A stretch of 64,000 bases of DNA, taken from NCBI RefSeq assembly GCF_902806685.2, contig NC_048536.1, forward strand, positions 1,736,001 to 1,800,000. Reading direction: 5' to 3'. Source of the stretch: Maniola hyperantus (taxonomy: Eukaryota > Arthropoda > Insecta > Lepidoptera > Nymphalidae). Position 1 is the first letter of the stretch. Each line of letters starts with the position of its first letter. The translations under genes and the position numbers were made by a program. Shown piece after piece: positions 52,801 to 63,054 of the stretch. The notes beneath the pieces are model-generated. The model saw only the letters and a program-made list of their open reading frames with translations. It made no database searches and was not told the DNA's origin.

Positions 52801-55480
52801 ATGTTTTTTATGCAATTAAACTTTTACAAGTACTTTTGAATTACTATCAAATGAATCTAACACTGGTTCAGAATGTGTTTCCTACCAAGAAGAACCAGCA
52901 AGAAACTCTTTTCATAGATTTGATATACAATATTGTGCAGTGAAGTTTATTTCTTGTTTGGAGTGCACAAATTACATTTAATCACAGGCCAAAGCGAAAA
53001 AACCGGAGGAGCAAAGCCGCACTAAAAAGCGCCGGCGCGACAGCGATGACACGAGTATGACGGGGCGCAAGGGACGTGGCACCAGCGTGTCTTCCGCTGA
53101 CGATCATCGTGAGGCCAAAAGCAGGAAAGAAGACAACGCCAAGTCCGGTTTCGAGAAGGGACTTAAAGCCGAGAAGATTATAGGTGAGTTTCATTACACA
53201 TTGACTGATGGGGTGCAAGGGGCGAGACATCAAGGGACTTAGGCAAAATGCATCCCAAAAGCGGTGTTGAGACACTTTTAGGATGTTCAAAATATCAAGT
53301 TCTGGCCTCAAAAACTATATGCAAGCTATCTCTTTATCAAATTTCGTCAAAATCGGTTACACGGATAGGCCGTGAAAACCTAGAAGACAAACAGACACAC
53401 TTTCGCATTTATAATCTAAATATATAAAAGAAAAAGGTGACTGACTGATTGACTGATCTATCAACGTACAGCTGAAACTACTGGACGGATCGGGCTGAAA
53501 TTTGGCATGCAGATAGCTATTATGACGTAGGCATCTGCTAAGAAAGGATTTTTGAAAATTCAACCCCTACGGGGGTGAATTAGGGGTTGAAATTTGTGTA
53601 GTCCACGCGGACGAAGTCGCGAGCATAAGCTAGTATTAGTATGGATTTAATATTTTTTTATCCTTGTACTCCTATTGATTAAGTTAATTTAATCTAAATA
53701 ATATATAAAAGAGAAATACCATTCACTCACTCACTGACTGACTGACTAATTACAAAATCTCTGAAACTATAAAGCCTACAAACTTGAAATTTGGAAGGTA
53801 GGTTCTTTATAGGACGTAGGTGTTAGGTAAGAAACGGATTTGAAAAATTCCTCCCCCCCCCCCCTATGGATGGGAAAGGGGGGGTCGAAGGTTGTATGAA
53901 AGTCGGTTGTATATTAGATTTAAATAATAAAAATCTGTATAAGTCAATTTGGGAAATTCCCCCCTTATTTGGTAAAACAGGGGGGAAAGTTTTATACAAA
54001 AGTTTAAACTATTGTTATTTTTACTTGAAATTTGAAACGTAGGTTCTTTCTTGGGGGTAGTTTGTTGTGGGCTCTTCTCAGACCTGGGTGCGTTTGGAAC
54101 CCTCGTAGCTTTAGTTTTAAGTTTGCGTAATAATTATCACCTTACAAATCCAACATCTGACTATGAAAAAGAGTAATTTATTACCTATTTTGAATAAATC
54201 ATTTGATTTTTGAGTTTTTTGAAATTTCAGCTGTTTGGGTCCTAGGATTTGGGCGGGGTGTTGATGAGTCAGTCAGTGAGTCAGGACTTACTTTACTGTA
54301 TGAGATTGTGTCGTTTATCAGGAGCGTCGGATGCGACGGGTGAGCTGATGTTTCTGGTGAAGTGGGCGGACTCGGATGAGGCAGAGCTGGTGCCAGCCAA
54401 GGTTGCCAACGTGAAGTGTCCGCAGCAGGCAAGTATTGCTATTAAAAATAAAAATAAAAAAAATAAAAATAAAAATAGCCTTTATTCACTGATACACTAG
54501 TTTTACATCTTATATTACTAACTAAACGTATTACTAATTTCTTATTTCCTATTATTTAATTATCCTATCCTACATAATTTATTCTAAAAAAATTAGTAAC
54601 ACCAGCAGTTTACAGTTCACGTTGTCCTCTTTGGACATAGGCCTCCTCTAGACTTCTCCATTTTTTCCTATCTAACGCTAGTCCGCGCCAACCCAAGCCA
54701 AGTATTGCTATTACAGCTTATCATTTTTAGGGTTCCGTACCTCAAAGTAAAAAAGGAACCATTATAGGATCACTTTGTTGTCTGTCTGTTGTGTCTGTCA
54801 AGAAAACTTATAGGGTACTTCCAATTGAACTAGAATCATGAAATTTCGTAGGTAGGTAGGTCTTATAGAACTAGTAAAGGAATAAATCAGAAAACCGTGA
54901 ATTTGTTGTTACATACATAAAGTTAGATGAAAATGAAAATGAAAATAAAAATCTTTTTTATTCGTATAAACTTTTACAAGTGCTTACGAATAGTCGGATG
55001 CATCTACCACTGGTTCGGAATGCCTTTCCTACCGAGAAGAACCAGCAAGAAACTCGGCGGTTGCTCTTTTCAAATATTTGATATAGGTACAAGATTATGC
55101 CATGTATAAAATAGTATTTGCAGTCTTGTGCGTTGCCGGAACGAGCTGCAGGTCAAATCCACGCTCTTTTATCATTTAGATAATCTTCAATTGTGTAATA
55201 TGCTTTTTTCAGGAGCATATTTTCAATAGATTTAGATAACTATACCAAGTGGGTTATCTGAGAGGGCTTTATTTGTACATTCTAAAACAGATTTTTATGC
55301 TTAATATTTTTTGATTTATCGTGCAAAATGTCGAAAAATACGACTGTAATACCCTCGGTGCGCGAGTCTGACTCGCACGTGGCCGGTTTTTTTTTAATTC
55401 AGAAACTGTTATATTTATTACAGGTCATAGCGTTCTACGAAGAGCGGTTGACGTGGCACACCCCGGCCGAGTCAGAGTGA
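49891..55480 (+). CDS. HP1: HP1-type heterochromatin protein, five coding exons
   Basis: Joining 49891-49986, 50789-50908, 52988-53183, 54322-54428 and 55424-55480 gives an uninterrupted 191-residue protein. Residues 17-68 form a chromodomain: EEYVVEKVLNKR, then YLLKWKGY and STWEPEENLDC. Y18, W39 and Y42 sit where the aromatic cage for methylated H3K9 lies in HP1 proteins. Residues 73-125 are a charged hinge with a KKRRR basic cluster, a likely nuclear/nucleic-acid-binding signal. Residues 126-185 are a chromoshadow domain (GFEKGLKAEKIIG, LMFLVKWADSDEAELV, VIAFYEERLTWH), the dimer and PxVxL-partner surface. Length and domain order fit the insect HP1a/CBX5 group. By family knowledge it binds H3K9me and compacts heterochromatin. 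Start chosen at the first ATG before the chromodomain. Introns 1-3 have GT donors; intron 4 has a GC donor. Introns hold several transposon fragments. Which HP1 paralogue it is cannot be settled here. Confidence 0.95.
49987..52987 (+). other. HP1 introns 1 and 2
   Basis: Intron 1 49987-50788 contains an RTE-type scrap (~50285-50370) and a hairpin (50464-50498, 16-bp arms). Intron 2 50909-52987 contains family G pieces (51087-51180 minus, 51690-51995), LINE 3'-end repeats (51184-51340, 52805-52925), RTE-like family E (52373-52565 minus) and a LINE RT fragment (52566-52800). Confidence 0.75.
52566..52800 (-). pseudogene. LINE RT C-terminal fragment in HP1 intron 2
   Basis: The minus frame reads MFPRRSNPSFRGHDMKLQYQ, LTNRVANIIWNKLPKVVMSS, VNLFKNRFGKLEAL. 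The RVxNxWNxLP-VV-S-S-x-FKxRL pattern is the end of CR1/Jockey-like RT proteins. Confidence 0.7.
53416..53637 (+). mobile_element. Family A copy in HP1 intron 3
   Basis: TATATAAAAGAAAAAGGTGA to GTCGCGAGCATAAGCTAGT. A related diverged element follows at 53696-53960 with C-runs. Confidence 0.8.
54429..55423 (+). other. GC-AG intron 4 of HP1
   Basis: The junction reads CAG|GCAAGT at 54428/54429, the usual context of GC-AG introns, and ends TTATTACAG at 55423. Using it keeps the chromoshadow frame (KCPQQ joined to VIAFYEERL). A downstream GT site would add residues or stops. The intron contains a family G repeat split by a LINE 3'-end-like insertion. Confidence 0.85.
54727..55400 (+). repeat. 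Family G copy split by a LINE 3'-end-like repeat in intron 4
   Basis: 54727-54926 and 55240-55400 rejoin as family G. 54927-55230 begins AAAATGAAAATGAAAATAAA and holds ACTGGTTCGGAATGCC and GAAGAACCAGCAAGAAACTC. Confidence 0.75.
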
Positions 55481-55664
55481 TCGCGTCAACTATTAGTGGG
55501 TACTAAAGACATTAAGTGAACATAATATGTACGTGATTATTTGGATTGCGTGTGAGATGGATCAGTGTTGCTCATTCCCTTACCGTGCTCTAAAACCAGG
55601 GATGTTATGGGTATAAATGTTTCAACCATGAATATATAGTATAAATTATCCTATATAATGATAT

Positions 55665-56415
55665 TATCTACACTAATATTATAAAGAGGAAAACTTTGTT
55701 TGTTTGTTTGTTTGTTTGTACTGAATAGGCTCAAAAACTACTGGACCGATTTTAAAAATTCTTTCACCATTCGAAAGCTACATTATCCACGAGTAACATA
55801 GGCTATATTTTATTTTGGAAAAAAATAGGGTTCCGTAAGATATTTGGGTTTTTCGGACACAAGGTGTGAAAAATCAACCAGAAAAGTTACTTATTTTGCG
55901 TACGCTGCCTAAACTATAAAAGATAGAACCATAAAATGTTCTAATTAATTGTAGATCTTATAAATATCTACAAAAAAGTCCGCGACACACTATACCCATC
56001 TATGTCGAGTGAGGCACAGCAACCATTTTTTTATTTAAAAATCTTGAATTTTTTTGGACTACATTTAAACGCGTTTATTTTACTCATGCTATTAATCCTT
56101 ATCAAAATAAATGATTTCATCACTAAGAACAGTTTATGGAGATAATATTTGGTCTTTGAATGATTAAAATTGGACGTTTGGTTTTGAAGTTATGGCGAAA
56201 TTAAAATATTACGATTTCTGCTGCACGGCCCGTTGTATTATATAAAGAGGTAATGTCGTTAAGTTTGTTTGTAGGGGGTAATCTTTAGAACTACTGAACC
56301 GATTTTAAAAATTCTTTCACCAGTAGAAAGCTACATTATTCCTGAGTGACATAGGCTATACGGGATCTTTAAAAACCTAAATCTACGCGGGCGAAGCCGC
56401 GGGGATCAGCTAGTA
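55665..56415 (+). mobile_element. RTE-like family C copies
   Basis: ATTATAAAGAGGAAAACTTT and TATAAAGAGGTAATGTCGTT starts; GATTTTAAAAATTCTTTCAC twice; ends GCCGCGGGGATCAGCTAGT. The two overlap as a partial tandem. Confidence 0.7.
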
Positions 56416-56419
56416 CTAT

Positions 56420-56766
56420 ATATAGCTCATTTCTATATATATTTCTATATATAAATATGAATCGCTGAATGTGTTGCTAAGCGCAAATCTCGAGAACAGC
56501 TGAACCGATTTCGCTAATTCTTTTTTAATATTCCTTGAAGTACGAGGATGGTTCTTACAGAGAGAACAATTTAAAAAATTGCCTGAAAAAGTCTTAAAAG
56601 AACAATTTTCTATATTCCCATACAAAAGATTCGTAATAATACTTAAAAGTCAATTTGAACTTTAACACCATACCATAAAGTTCAAGTGTTAGGAGGGGTT
56701 CCGAGAAGGCAAAACAATTGAATGACGTTAGTATCGGCGGTACGAAGTTCGCCGGGTCAGCTAGTA
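56420..56766 (+). mobile_element. RTE-like family E copy
   Basis: ATGAATCGCTGAATGTGTTG to AGTTCGCCGGGTCAGCTAGT; compare 52373-52565. Confidence 0.75.
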
Positions 56767-56792
56767 TAGGATAATTATATTATATATTCATA

Positions 56793-57148
56793 TATACAGG
56801 GTGTAACCAGAACGTTAGCAAAAACTTAGCGTTTTTGTTATACTACCTAAACAATCAAATACCAATAACAATTTGTCTCATTTTGTAGTTTTAGTGATTT
56901 AGTATTTTTCAAACCCGCAATGTATAGCGTGTAAAACTCAGGGCAAAGCCCCCCTTAGACCCGGCATGGACTCCTAGTGGCCTACTTACGCAAAGTTCGT
57001 TGACCGTATTTGAAATATATCGTAAACTTTTACAAAATAATAGGATTTTTAATAGTTTTTTTCACTTGTTTTTGTGGTACATATATTAGTAATCATCAGT
57101 ATTATCACCTGTCTTTGTTTTTACCAGCGTTCTGGTTACATCCCTGTA
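56793..57148. mobile_element. MITE-H with inverted ends
   Basis: CAGGGTGTAACCAGAACG and, inverted, CAGGGATGTAACCAGAACG, both next to TATA. A partial copy lies at 59795-60075. Confidence 0.75.
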
Positions 57149-57385
57149 TAATATCCCTGTTGAATTCAAACATCCCTGTTTAATTCAAGAATTCAAAGTT
57201 ATGTGTAGTTTTTAATTTCGGACATCTTAGGGTTTATTCACATTGATGCAGAATCGGAAGCGAAGCGAAGGGGCGCTCAAAATTAGCTTATTATTATTGG
57301 GCTAAGTAACAGAATAAAAAAAACTTATCACTTAGCTGCGCGTCGGTTTACACGATGATTTTACTAATCACTTGACACTGACACT

Positions 57386-57565
57386 CACCCCCGTGTTCAC
57401 AATCATTTCTATGAGGTCTCACAGTGCGCTTGAACGCACAGTGTGTGGTTCCACCAATCAGACTATTTTGTCACGTCAATTTTCGATAATCTGATTGGTG
57501 GAACCCACACTATGCGTTCGAGCACACTGTGCGATATCATAGTAATGATTGTGAATACGGGTGTT
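57386..57565. mobile_element. MITE-G foldback
   Basis: TCACCCCCGTGTTCACAATC mirrored by GATTGTGAATACGGGTGTTA; arms pair through GTTCCACCAATCAGA. Confidence 0.8.
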
Positions 57566-57836
57566 ACCTGTACAGTGCACTCGCTACTTAGCGAAGTGTA
57601 AATCAAGCATAATGCGCGCATCTTTTTCCGTTCTCCGTTCGTCAGGTTAATAGGGATGGTGACTACACACAATTCACGACATTTATCTAACAAAACGTCG
57701 AGGCTTCGACGTCACTGGCAGGCGTCAAATATTAGTACATTTGACGCCTACAGGTAGTTTTCTAACACGTCACCATATTATCTTAATATTTGACATATCG
57801 TCGATTCAGGATCAAACCGAGAGTTCCCTCACCCTA
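57566..57836. other. Spacer with MITE-I
   Basis: 57745-57835 is MITE-I (ATTTGACATATCGTCGATTC, AACCGAGAGTTCCCTCACC). 57715-57755 has AGGCGTCAAATATTAGTACA.. as a small palindrome. Confidence 0.5.
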
Positions 57837-58281
57837 CTGTCAGCAACACTGGCTAAATTACTGTTTATATTCAACTTTTGTTTAATAAGTCTATGATAAG
57901 TATTAATAAGAATAATGTAATTAGTTATTGTTAAATTAGTATTTGAATTGACACAACTGGCTAGAGCGGGGCAACTCTCTTGACCAATCAGAAACGGTGG
58001 CTCTTTCAACCAATCAGAGACGTTCACGAAGAAAGGGTAATTAATATGTGAGTAAATTCTATAAAAGGAACGCTGCCCCGCTCCGCAGTTGATTTTTGTG
58101 CGAGACATTGTGAAGTATAAAACTGCAGGCTGAGATATGTGAGTATAAAGTGGCCACAATATAATATTACGAGTAAGTTATCCTTTATTTCACTACTATT
58201 AATTAATAATATAAGATTATCTATCATTGGATCACAAAATGTAGGAGTTTGTTGACGCAGTCGTGAGATAGCGTCAACACT
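57837..58281 (+). repeat. LTR-like segment, possibly a Gypsy-type solo LTR plus leader
   Basis: Starts TGTCAGCAACACTGG. TATA-type promoter CTATAAAAGG at ~58060 followed ~25 bp later by GCAGTTGATTTTTGTGCGAG. Near the end TTGACGCAGTCGTGAGATAG resembles Gypsy primer-binding sites (TGGCGCAGTCG). Ends not confirmed by a duplication. Confidence 0.4.
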
Positions 58282-58506
58282 AGTTTAATCTGATATTAGT
58301 CAAATCAGCAACATTTTATCAAACGTCAAAACGCTCGCTTAGTATGGGAGCTTGTGTGAATGATGTGACGTCATAGTTTTTAGTTAAATCGATAAATTAA
58401 AATAGTTCCGATAACTTAAAATGAACAATGGACAAGGATTTCGCTAATTTTGAAAAACCCTCTATTCAATAACTACATACAAAGAAATGATTTATATTTG
58501 ACACAG
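58282..58506 (-). mobile_element. MITE-A copy, diverged
   Basis: TTAGTCAAATCAGCAACATT, TATCAAACGTCAAAACGCTC, GTGACGTCATAGTTTTTAG. Confidence 0.7.
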
Positions 58507-59024
58507 GCATTAGGCACCAATGCCTCGAGCGCCGATTTTCTTCAGTTCGCCGACTGTGCGTGAATGTGAATCTAGCCTTATAATACAGTCTTAATAACCT
58601 TTTATATTTGTGATTTTCGTCGAATAGGATTGACAATTTTGTTTCTTTGAGATCTAAAGTTACACGTTCTATAGAATTAGTTATTATTTAGCCTTCTCGG
58701 TATATTGTAGCCCCTAAGATGAACCCTAGGGCCTGAATTCCTCTGCTGATGCCCGTCGCGTACTATTTGTACTGTCAGCTTGACCGACATCAGCATACAT
58801 AGAACGGATTCGCCATATTTGCAGTGTCGAAAGTACAATTTTTATAAACCGTCCTTTTGACATGACACATACACACATAGAGCAAATATGACGAGTCCGT
58901 TCTCAAAAGTTATGTATTATACCATATCCAAATGCCAAACGACACACCTTGACATCTCTCGCTAACTTCACTCACAAATTTAAAACCATTTAGGTATATA
59001 CGTATAGTACGTAGTATGTACAGT
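58507..59024. other. Intergenic
   Basis: 58790-58930 holds inverted CAGCATACATAGAACGGATTCG / GACGAGTCCGTTCT-like sequence, probably a MITE. No gene. Confidence 0.4.
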
Positions 59025-59285
59025 ATGTTCAAAATGACTTCTGACGCGCCATTTTAACTCTATGGATCAACTGTCATGTCAAAAATATGGTTCACCTTTC
59101 TTTGTGCCTTTTCCATAAACGTGACACTGGCGAAACAATCTGAGCCCGATTGGCCCACCTAAAAGCCAATAATTTTGAATTGAATAGATTTCACCTTTAA
59201 AATAAAGTTTGAATCGTACTTTTGACATGAAATTTGACATATAAAGTAAAAATAGCACGGGAGAAGTCGTTTTTTACGCATCTAT
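59025..59285. mobile_element. MITE-C copy with internal insertion
   Basis: GACGCGCCATTTTAACTCTA, GTCAAAAATATGGTTCACC, then ~85 bp extra, then AATCGTACTTTTGACATGA. Confidence 0.65.
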
Positions 59286-60129
59286 ACCATTGTACCCTTC
59301 TTAACTGTCAATTGTTGAATATGTAAGATAATTTATGGTAATCATTGTAATAGGATTTTTCAGTTTCATAAAAACTTAATTTTAGCGAGATATCTCAAAT
59401 ATGACTTTTTAAAAATTAATTAATAATGCTGGTAACTTAAACGAAGTTCTGAGCGAATGTCTGTTGGCATTTGAATATGGCAATAGAGGGAATTAAAGTC
59501 CTAAGTATATGTATACAGTTATACCTACACCTTAAGTATGTGTGAAGCTAGAAGTTATCGTCACCAAAGTTGAAAATGATCGGTTTATTGGTACCTCACA
59601 ATTCCAGTGTGACCCCAAACTGCCCCAAAACCGTCTGTATTATTGATCTATTTCACGAAGACCGCTCAACCGTGGTTGTAGTAGTGAGTACCGATAAGCG
59701 TATTAGCGTACGCAATGTATTGCAAATAAAACATCTGACTGACGCTAGAGGTCAAGGAACGTTGACTAGTTAGGTTTCCCTCCTACGACGTGACATTGAC
59801 CTCGAGCTTTGCACGCTATACATTGCGGGTTTGAAAAATACTGAACCACAAAACTACACGTATAGTGCAAATGGTTATTCAAAGTCAAAGTCAAAGTCAA
59901 ATGATTTATTCAAAATAGGTAATAAATTACTCTTATTGATAGTCTGGTATGGTGTTAGATTTGTAAAAATAGTGGTGATAATTATAACGCAAACTTTGGT
60001 ATTGGTATTGGATTGTGTTTAGGTAGTATATTTATTATTATATAAATAAGTTTTCCCTAGCGTTCTAATTACACTCCATATGTACATTTGAACGGATTAT
60101 TATTTTCAACTTTAGTGACGGTGGGACGT
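59286..60129. other. Intergenic with MITE-H remnant
   Basis: 59795-59870 and 60050-60075 match MITE-H reversed (CGCTATACATTGCGGGTTTG; CTAGCGTTCTAATTACACTCC-like end). No gene. Confidence 0.45.
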
Positions 60130-60295
60130 ATAGTCCGTACAAAATGACTGATCACGCGCCATTTTAACTCTACTTGTCAATTGTTATGTCAAACGTACGG
60201 TTCGCCTTTAAAGTAAGGACTAAAATGATATTTTTGACATGACAATTGACACAAAGTTAAAATGGCGCGTGCGAGGTCATTTTGTACGCCTGATA
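60130..60295. mobile_element. MITE-C copy
   Basis: GTCCGTACAAAATGACTGAT to GAGGTCATTTTGTACG, with CGCGCCATTTTAACT / AGTTAAAATGGCGCG near the ends. Confidence 0.8.
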
Positions 60296-60634
60296 TTTAA
60301 CAGTGAAACAGATTTCTTTTTCTTTTCATGTTCATTACCTACTCAACCTATCTGTGTGCTATAAATAGATATATTTGTATCTATTTTTTTATTGTGTTGT
60401 CTATATTTTTTTTAGTACTTAGATATAAGTCAAAAGAGTGAATTATTATCTCCGAAAATTATTGTCATTATAATTATAAAACTATATTTTTCGTTGCTTC
60501 CTTCAAGTCTGTAATTATTTAGTTTCGTGCTATACATCAACTATGTTCTGAAGCTACGTCCACACCAATAAAAAAATTGTTTTGTGCGTTGTTTTTTGGT
60601 ATTCGGTGAAAATTTTGAGGAAGAATATAAGTTT

Positions 60635-60894
60635 TTGGCAGCCTCTATATTATAGAGGTATTGGCAGCCTCTATATTATAGAGGTATTGGCAGCCTCTAT
60701 ATTATAGAGGTATTGGCAGCCTCTATATTATAGAGGTATTGGCAGCCTCTATATTATAGAGGTATTGGCAGCCTCTATATTATAGAGGTATTGGCAGCCT
60801 CTATATTATAGAGGTATTGGCAGCCTCTATATTATAGAGGTATTGGCAGCCTCTATATTATAGAGGTATTGGCAGCCTCTATATTATAGAGGTA
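60635..60894. repeat. Perfect minisatellite, 10 x 26 bp, palindromic unit
   Basis: Ten head-to-tail copies of a 26-bp unit beginning TTGGCAG and ending GGTA, with no difference between copies. Each unit contains the palindrome CCTCTATATTATAGAGG (8-bp arms around one T). The flanks are non-repetitive with weak coding character. Confidence 0.97.
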
Positions 60895-60923
60895 TGGAGC
60901 GAAAAAATTAACTTTGCGGTTGA

Positions 60924-61115
60924 TCAGTTGAATCTGAACAGTTGCATCATTGTGGTAGGCATTCAGACATAAAGAAAATTATCGAAGTACATACAGCTAA
61001 AACTAAAGAATTCAACGAAAATGCTAACACACAAGAACTCGAGACGTCTTTTGTTGTAACAGAAGATAGACAAATAACTACGGTAGAACAAACTGTAAAC
61101 AAAGATTCAAATTAA
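60924..61115 (+). pseudogene. Possible relic coding exon after the minisatellite
   Basis: An open frame of 63 codons between a TGA at 60921 and a TAA at 61113 encodes polar residues such as HSDIKKIIEVHTAKTKEF and ETSFVVTEDRQITTVEQT. The frame continues past the TAA to a GTAAGT at 61167. Just before the minisatellite a short frame gives ENFEEEYKFLAAS. Composition looks protein-coding, but no family was recognised and there is no start codon. Confidence 0.25.
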
Positions 61116-61184
61116 GAAGTAATAGGAAATGACAATACTGGAACCAAGACCACAGAAAATCTGTCAGTAAGTTTAAAGTATAAT

Positions 61185-61546
61185 GCGTAAAAAATTACCC
61201 ACGCGCCATTTTAACTATGTGTCAAATTTCATGTCAAAAGTACGATTTTAGTCCTTAATTTAAAGATAAACCTTGCTGTTGACATGACAGTTGACGGATA
61301 GTTAAAATGGTGCGTGAGTAGTCTTACGGATTAGAATGTAAAGGTCAAAACGTTCGCTTAATAGGGAGCTTGTATGAAATACATAGATGTGACGTCTTGA
61401 ACATTTGACATAATTTGATTTACTGTTTAGTTAAATTGATAGTTGAAAATGGTTAGTAAAAAAAAGCATTTTACGAATTTTGGAAGACCCTCTTTTACTA
61501 ATTCCTAAGAAATAATTTAATTTTCGACATAGTCATCATCCCAATT
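61185..61546. mobile_element. MITE-C copy followed by MITE-A copy
   Basis: 61185-61330 MITE-C (ACGCGCCATTTTAACTATGT; AGTTAAAATGGTGCGTGAG). 61336-61546 MITE-A (GGTCAAAACGTTCGCTTAAT; TTGGAAGACCCTCTTTTAC; CATAGTCATCATCCC). Confidence 0.75.
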
Positions 61547-61792
61547 GTATGAATTTTTACGTATCGTGACCATGACTTATTGATAGATCACGTGATAATT
61601 TTGTAAAGGTATCTTGAATTAATGTGATTGGTCTGTTGAACACGTCTCCGCTCCGCTTCAGTGGACAAGCATCTTAACGATGTTTTTACTGAAAATTAAC
61701 GGTTTTTTGTAAGGTGCACTGTGCAGTCTAATTATTAAATAATAATTAATATAAATATTGGTTTTAATTATATCCCTCCACGATACCACTAT
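61547..61792. other. Spacer
   Basis: Nothing recognised. Confidence 0.4.
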
Positions 61793-61922
61793 CGGGATTC
61801 GGCGAATGATTCGAGTTCGGTTGGTGATAGTTCGGGATTCGGCGAATGATTCGAGTTCGGTCGGTGATAGTTCGGCATTCGGCGAATGATTCGAGTTCGG
61901 TCGGTGATAGTTCGGCATTCGG
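61793..61922. repeat. 40-bp minisatellite, 3.25 copies
   Basis: Units start at 61793, 61833 and 61873, with a partial at 61913. Each reads CGG(G/C)ATTCGGCGAATGATTC and on to GGTGATAGTT. Copies differ at two or three bases. The following sequence CACTATTCGGG(T/A)TACGGCGAA recurs at 42083-42110. Confidence 0.92.
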
Positions 61923-62274
61923 AAAATCAAGTGGTCACACTATTCGGGTTACGGCGAATGTTTTGTGTTGAACTAATTTATATAATACGTACAAAATGTT
62001 CTTGTAATTTTGTTTTAGGATTCATTCAACATTTTGCAAATCCAAAATTTAACATTTTAGGATTCAACCACGAATCTATACTAAAACCGGATAGCGGACC
62101 TTTCACAAAAAACGTGCCCGAACGAAAAGTCTGGAAGCGGACGGTGTCCTACTCGCACAGTTGGTAAATAGGGTAACCATATTTGCATAAAAAATGATTT
62201 ATAGCTCAAGATAATCTCTGCAACCTCAGCATCCTCAATAGCTCTGCCAACTGCTGGACAAGAGTAGTTACATG

Positions 62275-62617
62275 TTCAAAGTATGCATTCATACTATAAA
62301 AGTCTTAATAAAGCTACACGTCTTCAAAATCCTTTATCTTCAAACACTGCGCTTAATTCATCCCAGGCTTGCTTAGCTCTGTTTGCATTTCGAATATATT
62401 GCACACATATGTGCGTCACAGCTAAACTAAAATACGAGCAAGAGCACGTAAATCTCTAGATGGGTCAATGGGCTCTGTACCTTCAATACATGACCATAAT
62501 TTATCTATGATCAAGATGTGGCGCTTGTTGAATTTCCAGATATTTGTAGTTACTAATACCCTCCAATTTCTCGAACGGTAGGTACATTGTGATGATGCCG
62601 ATTAATTAACGCTCCAA
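62275..62617 (-). pseudogene. Antisense Copia gag fragment
   Basis: On the minus strand: ATG near 62590, then YLPFEKLEGISNY, LWSCIEGTEP, SRDLRALARI, then NRAKQAWDELSAVFEDKG and RRVALLRLL, with frameshifts and stops. This matches the order of the gag at 32917-33200 (EKLEGISNW, GLWNCVEGTDP, AWKRLSDTFEDKG). It is a different, older Copia lineage and is non-functional. Confidence 0.8.
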
Positions 62618-62623
62618 AAGCCA

Positions 62624-62965
62624 ATGTCCAATCTTCACGACGTACTCACACGTGGCAGATCGCTGACGCAAAACAAACTTTGCGAGATACGCCGCGTTGC
62701 ACACCCTCGTAGTCGTGACCAGTTGATGTATACCTTACCATTTCCAGCGTGGTCAAGCCCCACAAGTTTTAGCCTTGGAAAAACAGTGATAGAGAAATCT
62801 GCTGCTGACTTGCTTTTTTGCCCTTTATATTTCTTAAATTTACATTTTTTTGGAGTCTGTTATGTAAAACCCAAAATCATGGTTACTCTATCGTGCGAGT
62901 GGGACACCGTTGTACAGATTTGTGGCTCTCGCTCGGCATGTTTTCTCCAGTTGATTATGTCATAG
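62624..62965. other. Region between the Copia gag relic and the right inverted arm
   Basis: Sequence upstream of the antisense gag start. It may be a Copia leader or LTR remnant, or unrelated. An open frame crosses it but has no recognisable motif. Confidence 0.3.
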
Positions 62966-63054
62966 GAAAATAACTTTTATCACAATGTTATAGAGTCTAT
63001 TTTTCTTTCGGTGATATCCTTAAGTACTAAATCCGGTTTTAGTATAGATTCGTG

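Larger units (their letters stand above)
62070..63054. mobile_element. Long inverted-repeat element containing a Copia gag relic
   Basis: A 23-bp exact inverted pair (CTATACTAAAACCGG core) lies at ~62070-62092 and ~63032-63054. Diverged similarity continues inward (CGGTGTCC(T/C)ACTCGCAC; GGTAACCAT) for about 130 bp per arm. This suggests a terminal-inverted-repeat element. The centre holds antisense Copia gag. Target duplication not identified. Confidence 0.6.

Noticed and set aside
60635..60894. CRISPR array
   Set aside because: The units are contiguous with no unique spacers; the host is an animal. It is a minisatellite.
62624..62965. 113-codon plus-strand ORF as a gene
   Set aside because: It lies within the inverted-repeat element, antisense to Copia leader-side sequence, and has no domain.
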